Origin: Sinotaia quadrata
Taxonomy: Eukaryota; Mollusca; Gastropoda; Architaenioglossa; Viviparidae
Direction of reading: 5' to 3'
DNA length: 64,000 bases
Assembly (NCBI GenBank): GCA_028829895.1
Contig: CM054180.1
Coordinates: forward strand, 107,604,635-107,668,634
Position 1 is the stretch's first letter. The number at the start of each line of letters is the position of its first letter. Below are positions 22,891 to 33,787 of the stretch, piece by piece. The position numbers and the translations under genes were made by a program. Below the pieces are notes generated by a model. That model was not told the DNA's origin, did not search any database, and saw only the letters and a list, made by a program, of their open reading frames with translations.

Positions 22891-23004
22891 AGTGCCACTT
22901 CTCGGTGGTAAGAGACGGCAGTCCACCAAGTTCTCTCCCCTGTTTCGGAACTCTTCATTCGCAATTGCTTCGTCTAGTCCTTGCGGGGAAAGTGACACGT
23001 TTAT
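22891..23004 (-). CDS. Candidate internal coding exon, minus strand, phase 0/0
   Basis: On the minus strand TACTTTACAG at 23014-23005 is an acceptor-like site and GTAAGA at 22890-22885 a donor. The 114 bp between read as 38 codons beginning INVSLSPQGLDEAIANEEF, with balanced amino-acid use. The same frame extends 7 codons upstream to an ATG (23025) in a good context, MSKNTLQ, so it might instead be a 45-codon first exon. I recognise no domain. The plus strand is also open here and has its own acceptor-like CTTTCTTACAG, so the strand is uncertain. Frame and phases are compatible with the candidate exon at 29706-29548. Confidence 0.3.
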
Positions 23005-23071
23005 CTGTAAAGTATTTTTACTCATCTTTCCCAGGCTCCACCTCTTGCCTCCAAAAAAAAATGTCTAAAAA

Positions 23072-23738
23072 AAATGTGAGCACTTTAAATTTATGACTAA
23101 GTTCTACCTTGAAATTAAGAACACACTGTGAACACTTTAAATTTATGATCAAGTTCTACCTTGAAATTAGAACACAATGTGAACACTTTAAATCTATGTC
23201 AAAGTTCTACCTTGAAATTAAGAACACAATGTGAACACTTTAAATCTATGTCAAAGTTCTACCTTTGAAATTAGAACACAATGTGAACACTTTAAATCTA
23301 TGACCATGTTCTACCTTGAAATTAAGAACACAATGTGAGCACTTTAAATCTATGTCAAAGTTCTACCTTGAAATTAAGAACACAATGTGAACACTTTAAA
23401 TCTATGTCAAAGTTCTACCTTGAAATTAAGAACACAACGTGCACACTTTAAATCTATGTCAAAGTTCTACCTTGAAATTAAGAACACAACGTGCACACTT
23501 TAAATCTATGTCAAAGTTCTACCTTGAAATTAAGAACACAACGTGAACACTTTAAATCTACGTCAAAGTTCTAAATTAAGAACACAACGTGAACACTTTA
23601 AATCTATGTCAAAGTTCTAAATTAAGAACACAACGTGAACACTTTAAATCTATGTCAAAGTTCTAAATTAAGAACACAACGTGCACACTTTAAATCTACG
23701 TCAAAGTTCTAAATTAAGAACACAACGTGGTATTATTA
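23072..23738. repeat. 52-bp array shortening to 46 bp, about 13 copies
   Basis: Unit AACACAATGTGAACACTTTA plus aatctatgtcaaagttctaccttgaaattaag. From about 23565 onward the unit loses ccttga to become about 46 bp, and most of the last copies share that deletion. The aatgtg to aacgtg substitution also becomes fixed toward the right. Confidence 0.95.
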
Positions 23739-23739
23739 A

Positions 23740-24820
23740 TGCAGCACGAAATCGAAGCAAGCCAGTAGCCTCCCCTACTTTAAATCTGAATGAATTGTTA
23801 ATGACTATACGTGAAATTTGCATGTAATAGACAAATAATTTAGACTTTATTATTTATGATTCAAATGTTGCTTTGTATACATACAATAAAGCATAACACA
23901 CTTTATCAGCTTAGTTAGAAGTAGGTGGCATATGTTTAAAATATTTTTGCAGAAATTGTTAACTTTGGTGACTAACTATACTTAAATGTCTAGATATTTA
24001 TAGTCATGTTTTAGAGTAAAAAAGAAGCAATATTGCAAATTTGTATAAAAGATTATAAATCTTAATATATCAATCATTATGTTTATTTATTTGCAATTCA
24101 ATTGTATATGAGAAATAATTAAACTGAATTTTAAGAGAACAATCGAAAGAACAACAAATAAAAGACAACACATGAAGACAAGAAGAAAAACAAATGAACG
24201 AGGAACATTAACTACTCAGCAAGAATTCCTGAATTAAGTTATAAATATTCGTAACAGAAGCACACCGGATAAAAACAATCTATTTGTAAATCGATTTTTG
24301 TTCTTGTTCACCTCTCCATTGCTCTCCACTTACCTCCCAAGGAAAAAATATATATAAAAAAAATAAAATCTCCCACCATCCCCAGACGTAATAGATTGTC
24401 CGGGCGTAATTAATTGCTGCCTCTTCCTTTATTTCTCGGACCAAGATGACAAGAAATTCGAGCCTGAAAAATGATTTTTCCTCCCTGGGTCTCAGTGTTC
24501 AAATGGGAGTTGTCGAGAGATAATTTTGAGAGGGGGGCGAAGCAAAGGAAAGGTTGATGCGCTGGAGATGAACTCAGTGTCAGTCCTCGAGATCAGTCAC
24601 GTTAATTGCATATTATGAACTTGGAGTGGAGGGAGTTAGGACGGGGTGGAGCGAGAGCGCAAATGTGTGTGTGTGCGTGCGTGCGAGAGTGAGAGAAAGA
24701 CGGAGGGAGAGAAAGAGAGAGCATCTTTTCATCCGCTTTGATGAGTTAATTCGGATGTTATGAAGCCAGGAGTAACAGTACTGCGTCAGGGACCTGTTCC
24801 AGTTTTAATTTTCTTAAAAA
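23740..24820. other. Unique AT-rich region with a purine-rich patch
   Basis: The 24540-24730 part is G/A-rich with GTGTGTGCGTGCGTGCG and GAGAGAAAG tracts. A perfect minus donor (GAG|GTAAGT at 24332-24324) has no exon-like sequence upstream of it. No gene is supported. Confidence 0.45.
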
Positions 24821-24821
24821 T

Positions 24822-25088
24822 TATAATTTTGATCTGATTAAAATTATAATGTTGTATCAGATAAAAAATTATAATGTTGTATCAGATAAAAAATATAATG
24901 TTGTATCTGTTAAAAATTATAATGTTGTATCTGATAAAAATTATATTGCCGTATCTGATAAACATTGTAATATTATATTTGATTAAAATTATAATGTTGA
25001 ATCTGATAAAAGTTATAATGTTGTATCTGATAAAATTATGTCGTATCTGATTAAAATTATAATGTTGTATCTGATAAAAATTAATATT
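24822..25088. repeat. 24-bp AT-rich minisatellite, about 11 copies
   Basis: Unit TTATAATGTTGTATCTGATA plus aaaa, with moderate divergence. Confidence 0.92.
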
Positions 25089-25375
25089 TATAGTTTTGTT
25101 AATTTTATGTATTACAAAACCCCGACCTTTGCTCATAACACAAGTAACAAAACAAGAAATGATATAAATGAGAAAATCGAGAAGAGATAGTATTTCTTGA
25201 AAAGCTAAAACATCCTACAAGTGATAAGAAAATAAAGCTGATCAAGGACGATATCATTGCAAACTATGTTTTTAAATAATGATAATGGCTGGTCAAATAT
25301 GATGTACAACAAAGGAGACAGAAATGTAATTGAACAAATAAATTCAGGTGTGCAGACTCTAGACAACAGAACACT

Positions 25376-26042
25376 CACTTGTATGTCACGCAGTCCATAA
25401 TTATAATAACACTTATAAATGTCACGCAGTCCATAATTATACAAACACTTGTAATGTCACGCAGTCCATAATTATACAAACACTTGTAATGTCACGCAGT
25501 CCATAATTATACAAACACTTGTAATGTCACGCAGTCCATAATTATACAAACACTTGTAATGTCACGCAGTCCATAATTATACAAACACTTGTAATGTCAC
25601 GCAGTCCATAATTATACAAACACTTGTAATGTCACGCAGTCCATAATTATACAAACACTTGTAATGTCACGCAGTCCATAATTATACAAACACTTGTAAT
25701 GTCACGCAGTCCATAATTATACAAACACTTGTATTTTCACGCAGTCCATAATTATACAAACACTTGTATTTTCACGCAGTCCATAATTATACAAACACTT
25801 GTATTTTCACGCAGTCCATAATTATACAAACACTTGTATTTTCACGCAGTCCATGATTATACAAACACTTGTATTTTCACGCAGTCCATAATTATACAAA
25901 CACTTGTATTTTCACGCAGTCCATAATTATACAAACACTTGTATTTTCACGCAGTCCATAATTATACAAACACTTGTATTTTCACGCAGTCCATAATTAT
26001 ACAAACACTTGTATTTTCACACAGTCCATAATTATGCAAACT
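25376..26042. repeat. 35-bp array, about 19 copies, two variant blocks
   Basis: Unit ACTTGTAATGTCACGCAGTC plus cataattatacaaac. Copies up to about 25730 carry TAATGTC. Every later copy carries TATTTTC at the same position. The first copies are slightly diverged. Confidence 0.97.
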
Positions 26043-26087
26043 CCTGTGAAGTAGCACAGTAACATATTCCTTGAAAGGAACTCACAC

Positions 26088-26250
26088 TCACCTTTAAAAT
26101 CTTCTCATTCGTGATTCGATAGGATTCGGGTGGTTGGCGTGAAACAGACTTCTACTTTCACAACTAGTGTGTACGCAGTGACGCAATTACTGCTCCTGCA
26201 GCCCACGCAGACCTGGGGGTCGGGGCTTTCAAACAAAATTGTACTTGAAC
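26088..26250 (-). other. GC-richer patch with strong donor, possible non-coding exon
   Basis: On the minus strand TTTTAAAG|GTGAGTGTG is a strong donor (GTGAGT at 26091-26086). The preceding 150 bp are CpG-containing and follow a pyrimidine-rich CCCCGACCCCCAG. All three frames contain stops before the donor, except a 19-codon stretch with a poor acceptor. A 5' UTR exon is possible, but a coding exon is unlikely. Confidence 0.2.
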
Positions 26251-26341
26251 ATCGAAAAATATGCACATGATCAGGTTTTCACAGGGCGAATGGCTATCTG
26301 ATTCTCATTAGGGGCAGAAAGTGAGAATGAGAAATAGTGTG

Positions 26342-26346
<5 letters not shown>

Positions 26347-26407
<61 letters not shown>
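26347..26407. repeat. (GT)n microsatellite
   Basis: About 28 GT units followed by GCATGTGTGCGCGCGCGCCC, which has Z-DNA-forming potential. Confidence 0.97.
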
Positions 26408-26408
<1 letters not shown>

Positions 26409-26584
26409 ATGTGTGCGCGCGCGCCCGAGCGGATATGGAAAATGGAGTGTCATTCCAGATTTTTGTGTAAGTGGGGGAAGGGGGCAGCATTCGAAATTAC
26501 GCTAATTTGTGTACAAAATCCGCCATAATGAAAACACGACACGACATCTCAACGATAAATCATGCAGGACTAATAGTTATAGCT

Positions 26585-26605
26585 ATATATATATATATAT
26601 ATATA
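26585..26605. repeat. (AT)n microsatellite
   Basis: About 10 AT units. Confidence 0.9.
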
Positions 26606-26664
26606 AATAAACGAAATACAATCCCTGAATGCATATGCATTACCTGTAAATAGCTAATCTGGGA

Positions 26665-27781
26665 GGTATCGTAGATTAAACAGCAAATACAATAAATGAA
26701 CTGGACGAGAAAAAGCAAGAAAACAACTCACAATAAATAAAGCCCTAAATCCAAAAGCAGACTTAGACAGACTATAATTATGTATCTCGGAAAATGGAAA
26801 GCATAGGACTAAAAAAAACAAAACAACAAAGATGTCATTGAAGGAGAAGTTATAGGGCGGGTGGATTACATCCGGAATAACAAGATAGGTGAGCCACTGA
26901 TTAAATACATCAAGAAATGAGTGGATTATTTCAACTCCCACAAAAACAACGAAACATGGAAGAAAACAGAAAGCAGACATTAAACAAATAGATGGAGTCT
27001 GAAAACCTCTTCATGGTCAGTATGTGCGACAAGCTGATGAAACATCAAACCAAACAATCAGCATACAGACGGTTGAAAGAGGCCGGGTTTGAAAGGAGAA
27101 ACCGAAACATACATAACAGCTTGTCAACATCATGCTTTGTGCATGATGAAATGATACACGAAATGAAACAAAACAAAAATTATTAAAACCTCAGTTGCTT
27201 CCAAATGCAGACTCAGTCAAATCATGAATGAAACAATAAAACATTTATGTCTGGATGTCAGTTTCTGGCTGGAACAGAATATATAAAAAGAAACAACGAA
27301 GTGGCAAAAGTCATACATAGAAACATTTGACGACTAAAACCCCGGATAGAGCAGGAATGCACCAACTGGAAGCAGTCTTCGGAACAGAAGTGAAAATACT
27401 GTGGATAAGAACGGATCGAGTGAAACCTGCTCGAAGTCCAATAAGTCTAACAGAACAGCAGGAATCATTGATGTCGCTGTTCCAAGATATAGAAACAGAA
27501 AACAAAAGAAAGAGGAAAAACAGAAACATATCAGGATCATACATTAGAAATCCAGAGACTGGAATGTAAAAGAAGAAGAAATACCTGTAGTGACAGGATC
27601 TTTGGGGAACATAACATATGGAGTTGGAAAGCTATCTGAATAAACTACCAGGGCAACACTGAATTCCCCTAATACTACAAGCAGTGTTCCTCGGAAGTGT
27701 TCACATCTTCCGTAAAACATTGGATCTCCATGAATTTTGGTTCATAACTGACATCAAACAGAAGTCGTGATAAGAAACTGA
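26665..27781 (+). mobile_element. LINE with restriction-like endonuclease, copy 2 (longer, broken)
   Basis: Same family as the element at 4143-4817, opposite orientation, and reaching further 5'. Scattered over three frames are remnants of the RT-thumb/linker (NKALNPKAD-like near 26735; RRLKEAGFERRNRNIHNS near 27070). Next is a degraded zinc knuckle CRLSQIMNETIKHL with Cys to Ser, then YIKRNNEVAKVIHRN. The endonuclease segment has lost the R-P-D motif (ARSPISL) but keeps IIDVAVPRYRNR, followed by EEIPVVTGSLGNITYGVGKL. Multiple frameshifts and stops make it non-functional. It ends GTCGTGATAAGAAACTGA (27764-27781), matching copy 1, and passes directly into CTACTACTTTTACTACC. R2/R4-type placement is an inference from the motif order. 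Confidence 0.85.
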
Positions 27782-27840
27782 CTACTACTTTTACTACCTC
27801 CTCCACCACCACCACTACTACTATTACTACTACTAGCAGT
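27782..27840. repeat. (ACT/ACC)n imperfect microsatellite
   Basis: Imperfect ACT/CCA triplets immediately 3' of LINE copy 2. Confidence 0.9.
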
Positions 27841-27904
27841 AACAATAATTTTATTGCTTAAAATTATTTACCTACGTTTGACAGCGCATTGTAATTAATA
27901 AGTG

Positions 27905-28740
27905 CACTGTGTTACTTTGCAGGACTTTACATCTCTGTCATTTGATGTCTTTACAAGTGCATTGTGTTACTTTGCAGGACTTTACATCTCTGTCATTTGA
28001 TGTCTTTACAAGTGCACTGTGTTACTTTGCAGGACTTTACATCTCTGTCATTTGATGTCTTTTACAAGTGCATTGGGTTGCTTACATTGCAGCACTTTAC
28101 ACCTCTGTCATTTGATGTCTTTTACAAGTGCATTGGGTTGCTTACATTGCAGCACTTTACACCTCTGTCATTTGATGTCTTTTACAAGTGCATTGGGTTG
28201 CTTACATTGCAGCACTTTACACCTCTGTCATTTGATGTCTTTTACAAGTGCATTGGGTTGCTTACAGTGCAGCACTTTACATCTCTGTCATTTGATGTCT
28301 TTTACAAGTGCATTGGGTTGCTTACATTGCAGCACTTTACACCTCTGTCATTTGATGTCTTTTACAAGTGCATTGGGTTGCTTACATTGCAGCACTTTAC
28401 ACCTCTGTCATTTCATTTGCTAACAAGTGCACTGTGTTGCTTGCATTGGAGCTCTTTACATCTCTGTCTTTACAAGTGGACTGCGTTGCTTACATTGGAG
28501 CACTTTACATCTTTGTAATTTCATGTCTTTACAAATGCACTGTGTTGCTTACATTGAATACTTCACATTTCTTTCATGTCACGTCTTTACACGTGCATTG
28601 TATCGCTTCCATTGTAACACTTTACGTCTTTGTCACTTCATGTTTTTACAATTGCATTGTGTTGCTTACATTGCAGTACTTGATATCTCTGTCATTTCAC
28701 GTGTTTATATGTGCATTGTTTTACTTACAATGAAGCGTTT
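27905..28740. repeat. 60-bp array, about 14 copies
   Basis: Unit TTTGATGTCTTTTACAAGTG, then cattgggttgcttacattgcagcactttacacctctgtca. The central six or seven copies (28040-28405) are almost identical and both flanks are diverged and shorter (about 55 bp). Because 60 is a multiple of 3, a 184-codon repetitive frame spans it; this is probably incidental. Confidence 0.97.
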
Positions 28741-29545
28741 GTCCAATTTGTCATAACCTTAGTTATACAAAAATACGATGCATTTTAAAATTATATAAAT
28801 ACGTTTTTTCTAAGTTCACTTAAATCAAATACTTGAAATTAATGCATTTATGTCATTTAAAACAAAAGCTCTACTGAAAAGTCTAGTAATGTTTATACTT
28901 CTCATAAGTAACACAATGAATATTGTAATGATGAATATTATATCGTGACAAATGACGTGTGTCAGATTCACAACAATAATATACACACTGCATGAAACGC
29001 TGCTTACTGATTATTTCAAGATATACAATATTGGGATGGCTGCAATATTTGTAAAATCTGCCTTTTGAATGGCAAATTAATATAACTCACCCGTACAAAC
29101 ACACAGATAAATAAATAAAATAGCGCAAACTCGTTGTCAACTGAAATAATAATATTGCTATAATGTTATAACCAACGCATTACAATTCAGTATTAAATGC
29201 TGATAATTATGAATACACGTTCTGACTGCAGCATAAAATCAGGCTAAATTAAAGATTTCCTTCAATGCTAAACTTAGTCTTAAACACTGCCACCCAGACA
29301 ATAAAGTACCGGAGGGCATTTTGTAATCTTTTGAACAAATCGCAATTTGAAAATAAATAACCCCGCTTCTTAGAGAAGCAAAGGAATAAACAGAGAAGTC
29401 TCTTTTCATCTCTCAAGAGAAAAGCGAGAACGAGCCTCGAATAAGCCATTTCCTAGTGCTTTAGGCTCCTTGGAGGTTCGTGTTCAGACGGCAGTCACAG
29501 ACCTTCATGGCCAGGCGTTTGCTTTCCTGACGTTAGCCTTAACTC
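28741..29545. other. Unique AT-rich sequence
   Basis: No repeat array. A minus donor-like GTGAGT (29090-29085) has only AT-rich sequence upstream and no acceptor. The stretch becomes less AT-rich toward 29450. Confidence 0.5.
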
Positions 29546-29547
29546 AC

Positions 29548-29706
29548 CGCTGGAATAATGTCATCAATGTTTGAAGATATTTTCCGCAAGACCGAAGTCG
29601 GATAGAAAGTCACCAGACTCGAACTGCCTTTATTTTCGACTGAGGGCCATTTTTCAGACTTTCTCCCCTTAATTCTATCGGGTCGCCATTTTAGTCCAAC
29701 TAGCCC
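29548..29706 (-). CDS. Candidate internal coding exon, minus strand, phase 0/0
   Basis: The best exon-like structure in the window. On the minus strand a pyrimidine-rich acceptor CCCCTACTTCCCGACAG ends at 29707, and a consensus donor GTGAGT sits at 29547-29542. The 159 bp between give 53 codons without a stop, starting GLVGLKWRPDRIKGRKSEKW and ending NIDDIIPA. Composition is mixed, basic in the first half. The frame also stays open a little upstream of the acceptor. The other two frames were not systematically excluded. The segment lies in a GC-richer island in otherwise AT-rich DNA. I recognise no domain or gene. It might also be a non-coding exon or a remnant of a repeat. Confidence 0.35.
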
Positions 29707-30060
29707 CTGTCGGGAAGTAGGGGAATTATCCGTCAATTTCTATCAGTCACAAACTCAAAATGTCTGCTTTTAAAGACCGTACGCTGTCATCAAGTGTCGT
29801 TAAGGCTGTCTGGAGTTTGTCAAGTTCGTTTCGCTTCAATACTCCGACGTGACATCTTTTTAAATCGATCCAACGAGTGGCCAACGCTGCAGTTCATTCG
29901 CAGGGACAACCTGTAATTTTTAGTATCAGGATTGGCAGCGAGACGAAACTCAGTGCAGGACAGAGGCCTTTTCTTGAAGATTCTTTATATTTTCTGTCTC
30001 TGATCAAATCGTACTTAAATACAATACATGGGTTCATTTCTGTAACAAAAGTAATACTAC

Positions 30061-30356
<296 letters not shown>

Positions 30357-30359
30357 GCA

Positions 30360-31300
30360 GCATTATTTAAAAATGTAAAGAATATTATCATTCTATATTT
30401 TGCAAGAAACATTCTTCGATCAATGAAGTAAGCTAGTAGAATGAAAAAGCTACACTAACCTAACATGAAACATCCAAATCTAAACTAAAACAAAAGTAAA
30501 CTAATGTAATAACATAATAAAAATAAAAATACAACAATAAAGCAGGCAATGTTTCTTCGAAATAATAACTGTTATTTATCAATTGTTAGAAACCTCGAGC
30601 AAAGAAGTAGATTTGTTTAAAATATAATATGAAAATAAGAATTAATGAAAGGAGTGTGAATATATAAATGAATCATAATATAATTTCTCATTCACTCGCT
30701 CACTTGTTCACTCGCTCGATCCCTCTTAATCTCTTTATCGTACAGTCCTTCAATCAGTCAGCCAAACATTCAATGCTACACTGATGTCATTAACAATATT
30801 CTGTAAAACGAAATGGCCAAACATTCAATCTAATACTGCTGTCATTAACTATAATAATTTAAAATAAAATGGGTAGGCATTCAATTCAACACCGATGTCA
30901 TTAACTCTAATGATGTAAAATAAAATGGCCAAACAATCAAAGCAACACTGATATAACTATAATAATGTAAAATAAAATGGATAAATATTTAAAAGAAATC
31001 ATGGACTAATGATTAAGAGAAAGCATGCAGTAATATTTCAGAGGCTATCTTAACAGACAGAAATGTACAAGCGATTACTTAGAAATGATAGAAAATATAT
31101 ATGTAGCGGTAAATATTTCGAATAAATAGCAGCAAATAGCTAAAATCAAATTAAACGTAATAATGGGATAATTCCAGCGGGAAAAGAAAGAAAAAACATA
31201 GCAAAATAACAGCTAAAATAATGGAAAGAACTAGAGAAATAGCTAATTAACACCTTTGCAAACGGGGATATAGTAAGTACAAATAGTTAAGATAGCGGGA
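30360..31300. other. AT-rich sequence with a weak 55-60 bp repeat
   Basis: Between about 30760 and 30985 the segment GGCCAAACATTCAATCTAAT...gtcattaactataataatgtaaaataaaat recurs four times in diverged form. The rest is unique, with no gene seen. Confidence 0.6.
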
Positions 31301-31304
31301 TATT

Positions 31305-31940
31305 AGTTTTGAGAAATTACAAACTGATACCTAAGTTAGAGAGGAATTAGCTCTGAGAAATACAAACTGATACCTAAGTTAGAGAGGAATTAGCTCTGAG
31401 AAATACAAACTGATACCTAAGTTAGAGAGGAATTAGCTCTGAGAAATACAAACTGATACCTAAGTTAGAGAGGAATTAGCTCTGAGAAATACAAACTGAT
31501 ACCTAAGTTAGAGAGGAATTAGATCTGATAAGTACAAACTGATACCTAAGTTAGAGAGGAATTAGATCTGATAAGTACAAACTGATACCTAAGTTAGAGA
31601 GGAATTAGATCTGATAAGTACAAACTGATACCTAAGTTAGAGAGGAATTAGCTCTGATAAGTACAAACTGATACCTAAGTTAGAGAGGAATTAGATCTGA
31701 TAAGTACAAACTGATACCTAAGTTAGAGAGGAATTAGATCTGATAAGTACAAACTGATACCTAAGTTAGAGAGGAATTAGATCTGATAAGTACAAACTGA
31801 TACCTAAGTTAGAGAGGAATTAGATCTGATAAGTACAAACTGATACCTAAGTTAGAGAGGAATTAGATCTGATAAGTACAAACTGATACCTAAGTTAGAG
31901 AGGAATTAGATCTGATAAGTACAAACTGATACCTAAGCGG
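31305..31940. repeat. 43-bp array, about 15 copies, two variant blocks
   Basis: Unit GATACCTAAGTTAGAGAGGA plus attagatctgataagtacaaact. The first four or so copies carry gctctgagaaat and the remainder gatctgataagt. One copy near 31650 is a hybrid (gctctgataagt). Confidence 0.97.
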
Positions 31941-32045
31941 TGAAAAGGCTTAAGAAAAATGGGAAAATGAGTAAGACGAAGAAAACGTAATTATTACCCT
32001 AAAATTACCCTAAAATCAATAGTTCGTGTAAATGTTGAGCAAAAA

Positions 32046-32349
32046 TCAGCCAATCAGACAATCAGCGAATAAGCCAATCAGACAATTAGACAATCAGACA
32101 ATCAGACAATCAGCCAATTAGACAATCAGACAATCAGACAATCAGCCAATCAGCCAATTAGACAATCAGACAATCAGACAATCAGACAATCAGACAATCA
32201 GCCAATCAGACAATCAGCCAATTAGACAATCAGACAATCAGACAATCAGCCAATCAGACAATTAGACAATCAGACAATCAGACAATCAGCCAATCAGACA
32301 ATCAGACAATCAGACAATCAGACAATCAGACAATCAGACAATCAGACAA
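32046..32349. repeat. 8-bp array (CAATCAGA/CAATCAGC/CAATTAGA)
   Basis: About 38 octamers. Three monomer types appear in semi-regular clusters, such as ccaattag followed by acaatcag runs. Confidence 0.96.
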
Positions 32350-32630
32350 ATGCTATATCACGAAGTAGTTGATAGAAATTTCTGAAATAACAGACAACAA
32401 AAACAGTGGTTAGACTAACGAGGATTTCGTGACAATTTTAACATTTTCATCACCTTTACATCACCCATTCCTTTATCTTACGACAGCATTATTTCTAAGT
32501 TAAAGGGAACTGCGATTTAAGTTCAAACTAATGACTGTTCGTGCAAACACTAAGTGGACATAAAAAATCATGTCTGTGGCAATTTCATGCGAACGGGCAG
32601 GCATATTGCACATAGAGTCGTGACTGAAAT

Positions 32631-32903
32631 ATGATGCCACCGAACATACTTTCTTTCACTGGCCCTGTCATTAGTCAATTGATTTTAGATTGTTTCCAGG
32701 CCTACGAGCATAACTTGCCTCATAATGACGAAGGAATGGTTCTAAATGTGCCACGAAATCAGAATACCTATAACTTTTGTGAATTAAAGATACTACCATT
32801 GGTGATGCCGAGTAAGGGTTCCAGATGTGATGATCCGATCGGTTCATGTCCCGTTGTTGTAGGGCCAGTAAGAATACTTTTGAAAAAAAAAAATCCCAGT
32901 TAA
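32631..32903 (+). CDS. Hypothetical 90-codon ORF
   Basis: ATGATG at 32631 follows an in-frame TGA six bases upstream and starts MMPPNILSFTGPVISQLILD. The frame is 90 codons with two pairs of cysteines in its second half (CELK, CDDPIGSC) and ends in an A-rich stretch that codes KKKNPS. It is not a tandem-repeat artefact and the base composition is higher in GC than the flanks. No homologue was recognised. Possible internal donors (CCGAGTAAGG near 32810) suggest it could be part of an exon. Chance occurrence is the main alternative. Confidence 0.25.
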   Translation: MMPPNILSFTGPVISQLILDCFQAYEHNLPHNDEGMVLNVPRNQNTYNFCELKILPLVMPSKGSRCDDPIGSCPVVVGPVRILLKKKNPS

Positions 32904-32935
32904 TATCAAGAAAAAAATCATCGTTGCATTAGATT

Positions 32936-32945
32936 TCTTTCTTTT

Positions 32946-33005
<60 letters not shown>

Positions 33006-33015
33006 TTTTTTTTTT

Positions 33016-33055
<40 letters not shown>

Positions 33056-33070
33056 TTTTCTTTCTTAATT

Positions 33071-33134
<64 letters not shown>

Positions 33135-33146
33135 ACTTTCTTTTTT

Positions 33147-33214
<68 letters not shown>

Positions 33215-33287
33215 AATTTCTTTCTTAATTTCTTTCTTAATTTCTTTCTTTCTTTCTTAATTTCTTTCTTTCTTTCTTTCTTTCTTA

Positions 33288-33325
<38 letters not shown>

Positions 33326-33425
33326 GTTTATTTGTTTGCGTGTTTCGTTTGTTCTTTTGTCTTCTTTCTTTCTTTCTTTTTCTTTGTTTGTTTGTTTGTT
33401 TATTTGTTTGTTTCTTTCTTTCTCG
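32936..33425. repeat. Long (CTTT)n tract with GTTT tail
   Basis: About 390 bp of CTTT units with scattered TTTT, TTAA and TTAC interruptions (32936-33326), then a GTTT-rich stretch (33365-33410). This polypyrimidine mirror-repeat DNA is capable of triplex formation. Confidence 0.97.
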
Positions 33426-33787
33426 ATCCTATCCAATTGAATGATACTGTATTAAATAAAGATTATGTATGCTCGACACTGGGGTAAATGATCACTTTCC
33501 AGTTTTATAGCTTGGGACTCTTAGGGGTAAAAATTAATAATCGTAATTATATATTGCTTATCCATTGCTTCTAAAATATCGAAATTAGTTTTAATAGACT
33601 GATCATTCACTCCACGCCAAACACATTTTTATTGTACTTTTCCCTTTTTAATTTATAGCTCTCTGTAAAGACAAATGTAACACGTGATTTCACATGCTGA
33701 TTACAACACCAGTATAAGGGGCTCTTTCTCATAGAACATAATCGATTGCTAATGATGATAACCTATAAAACATAGTAAAGGAAAGCT

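Noticed and set aside
24324..24345. Perfect donor GAG|GTAAGT on the minus strand
   Set aside because: Upstream sequence is a long A/T-rich tract without acceptor or open frame.
25376..26042. CRISPR-like regular spacing of a 35-bp repeat
   Set aside because: There are no variable spacers; copies are directly contiguous, and the context is eukaryotic. The same reasoning applies to the 32-, 40- and 54-bp arrays.
27964..28756. 184-codon and overlapping repetitive frames
   Set aside because: Explained by a 60-bp minisatellite; several phases are open at once, with no start context or domain.
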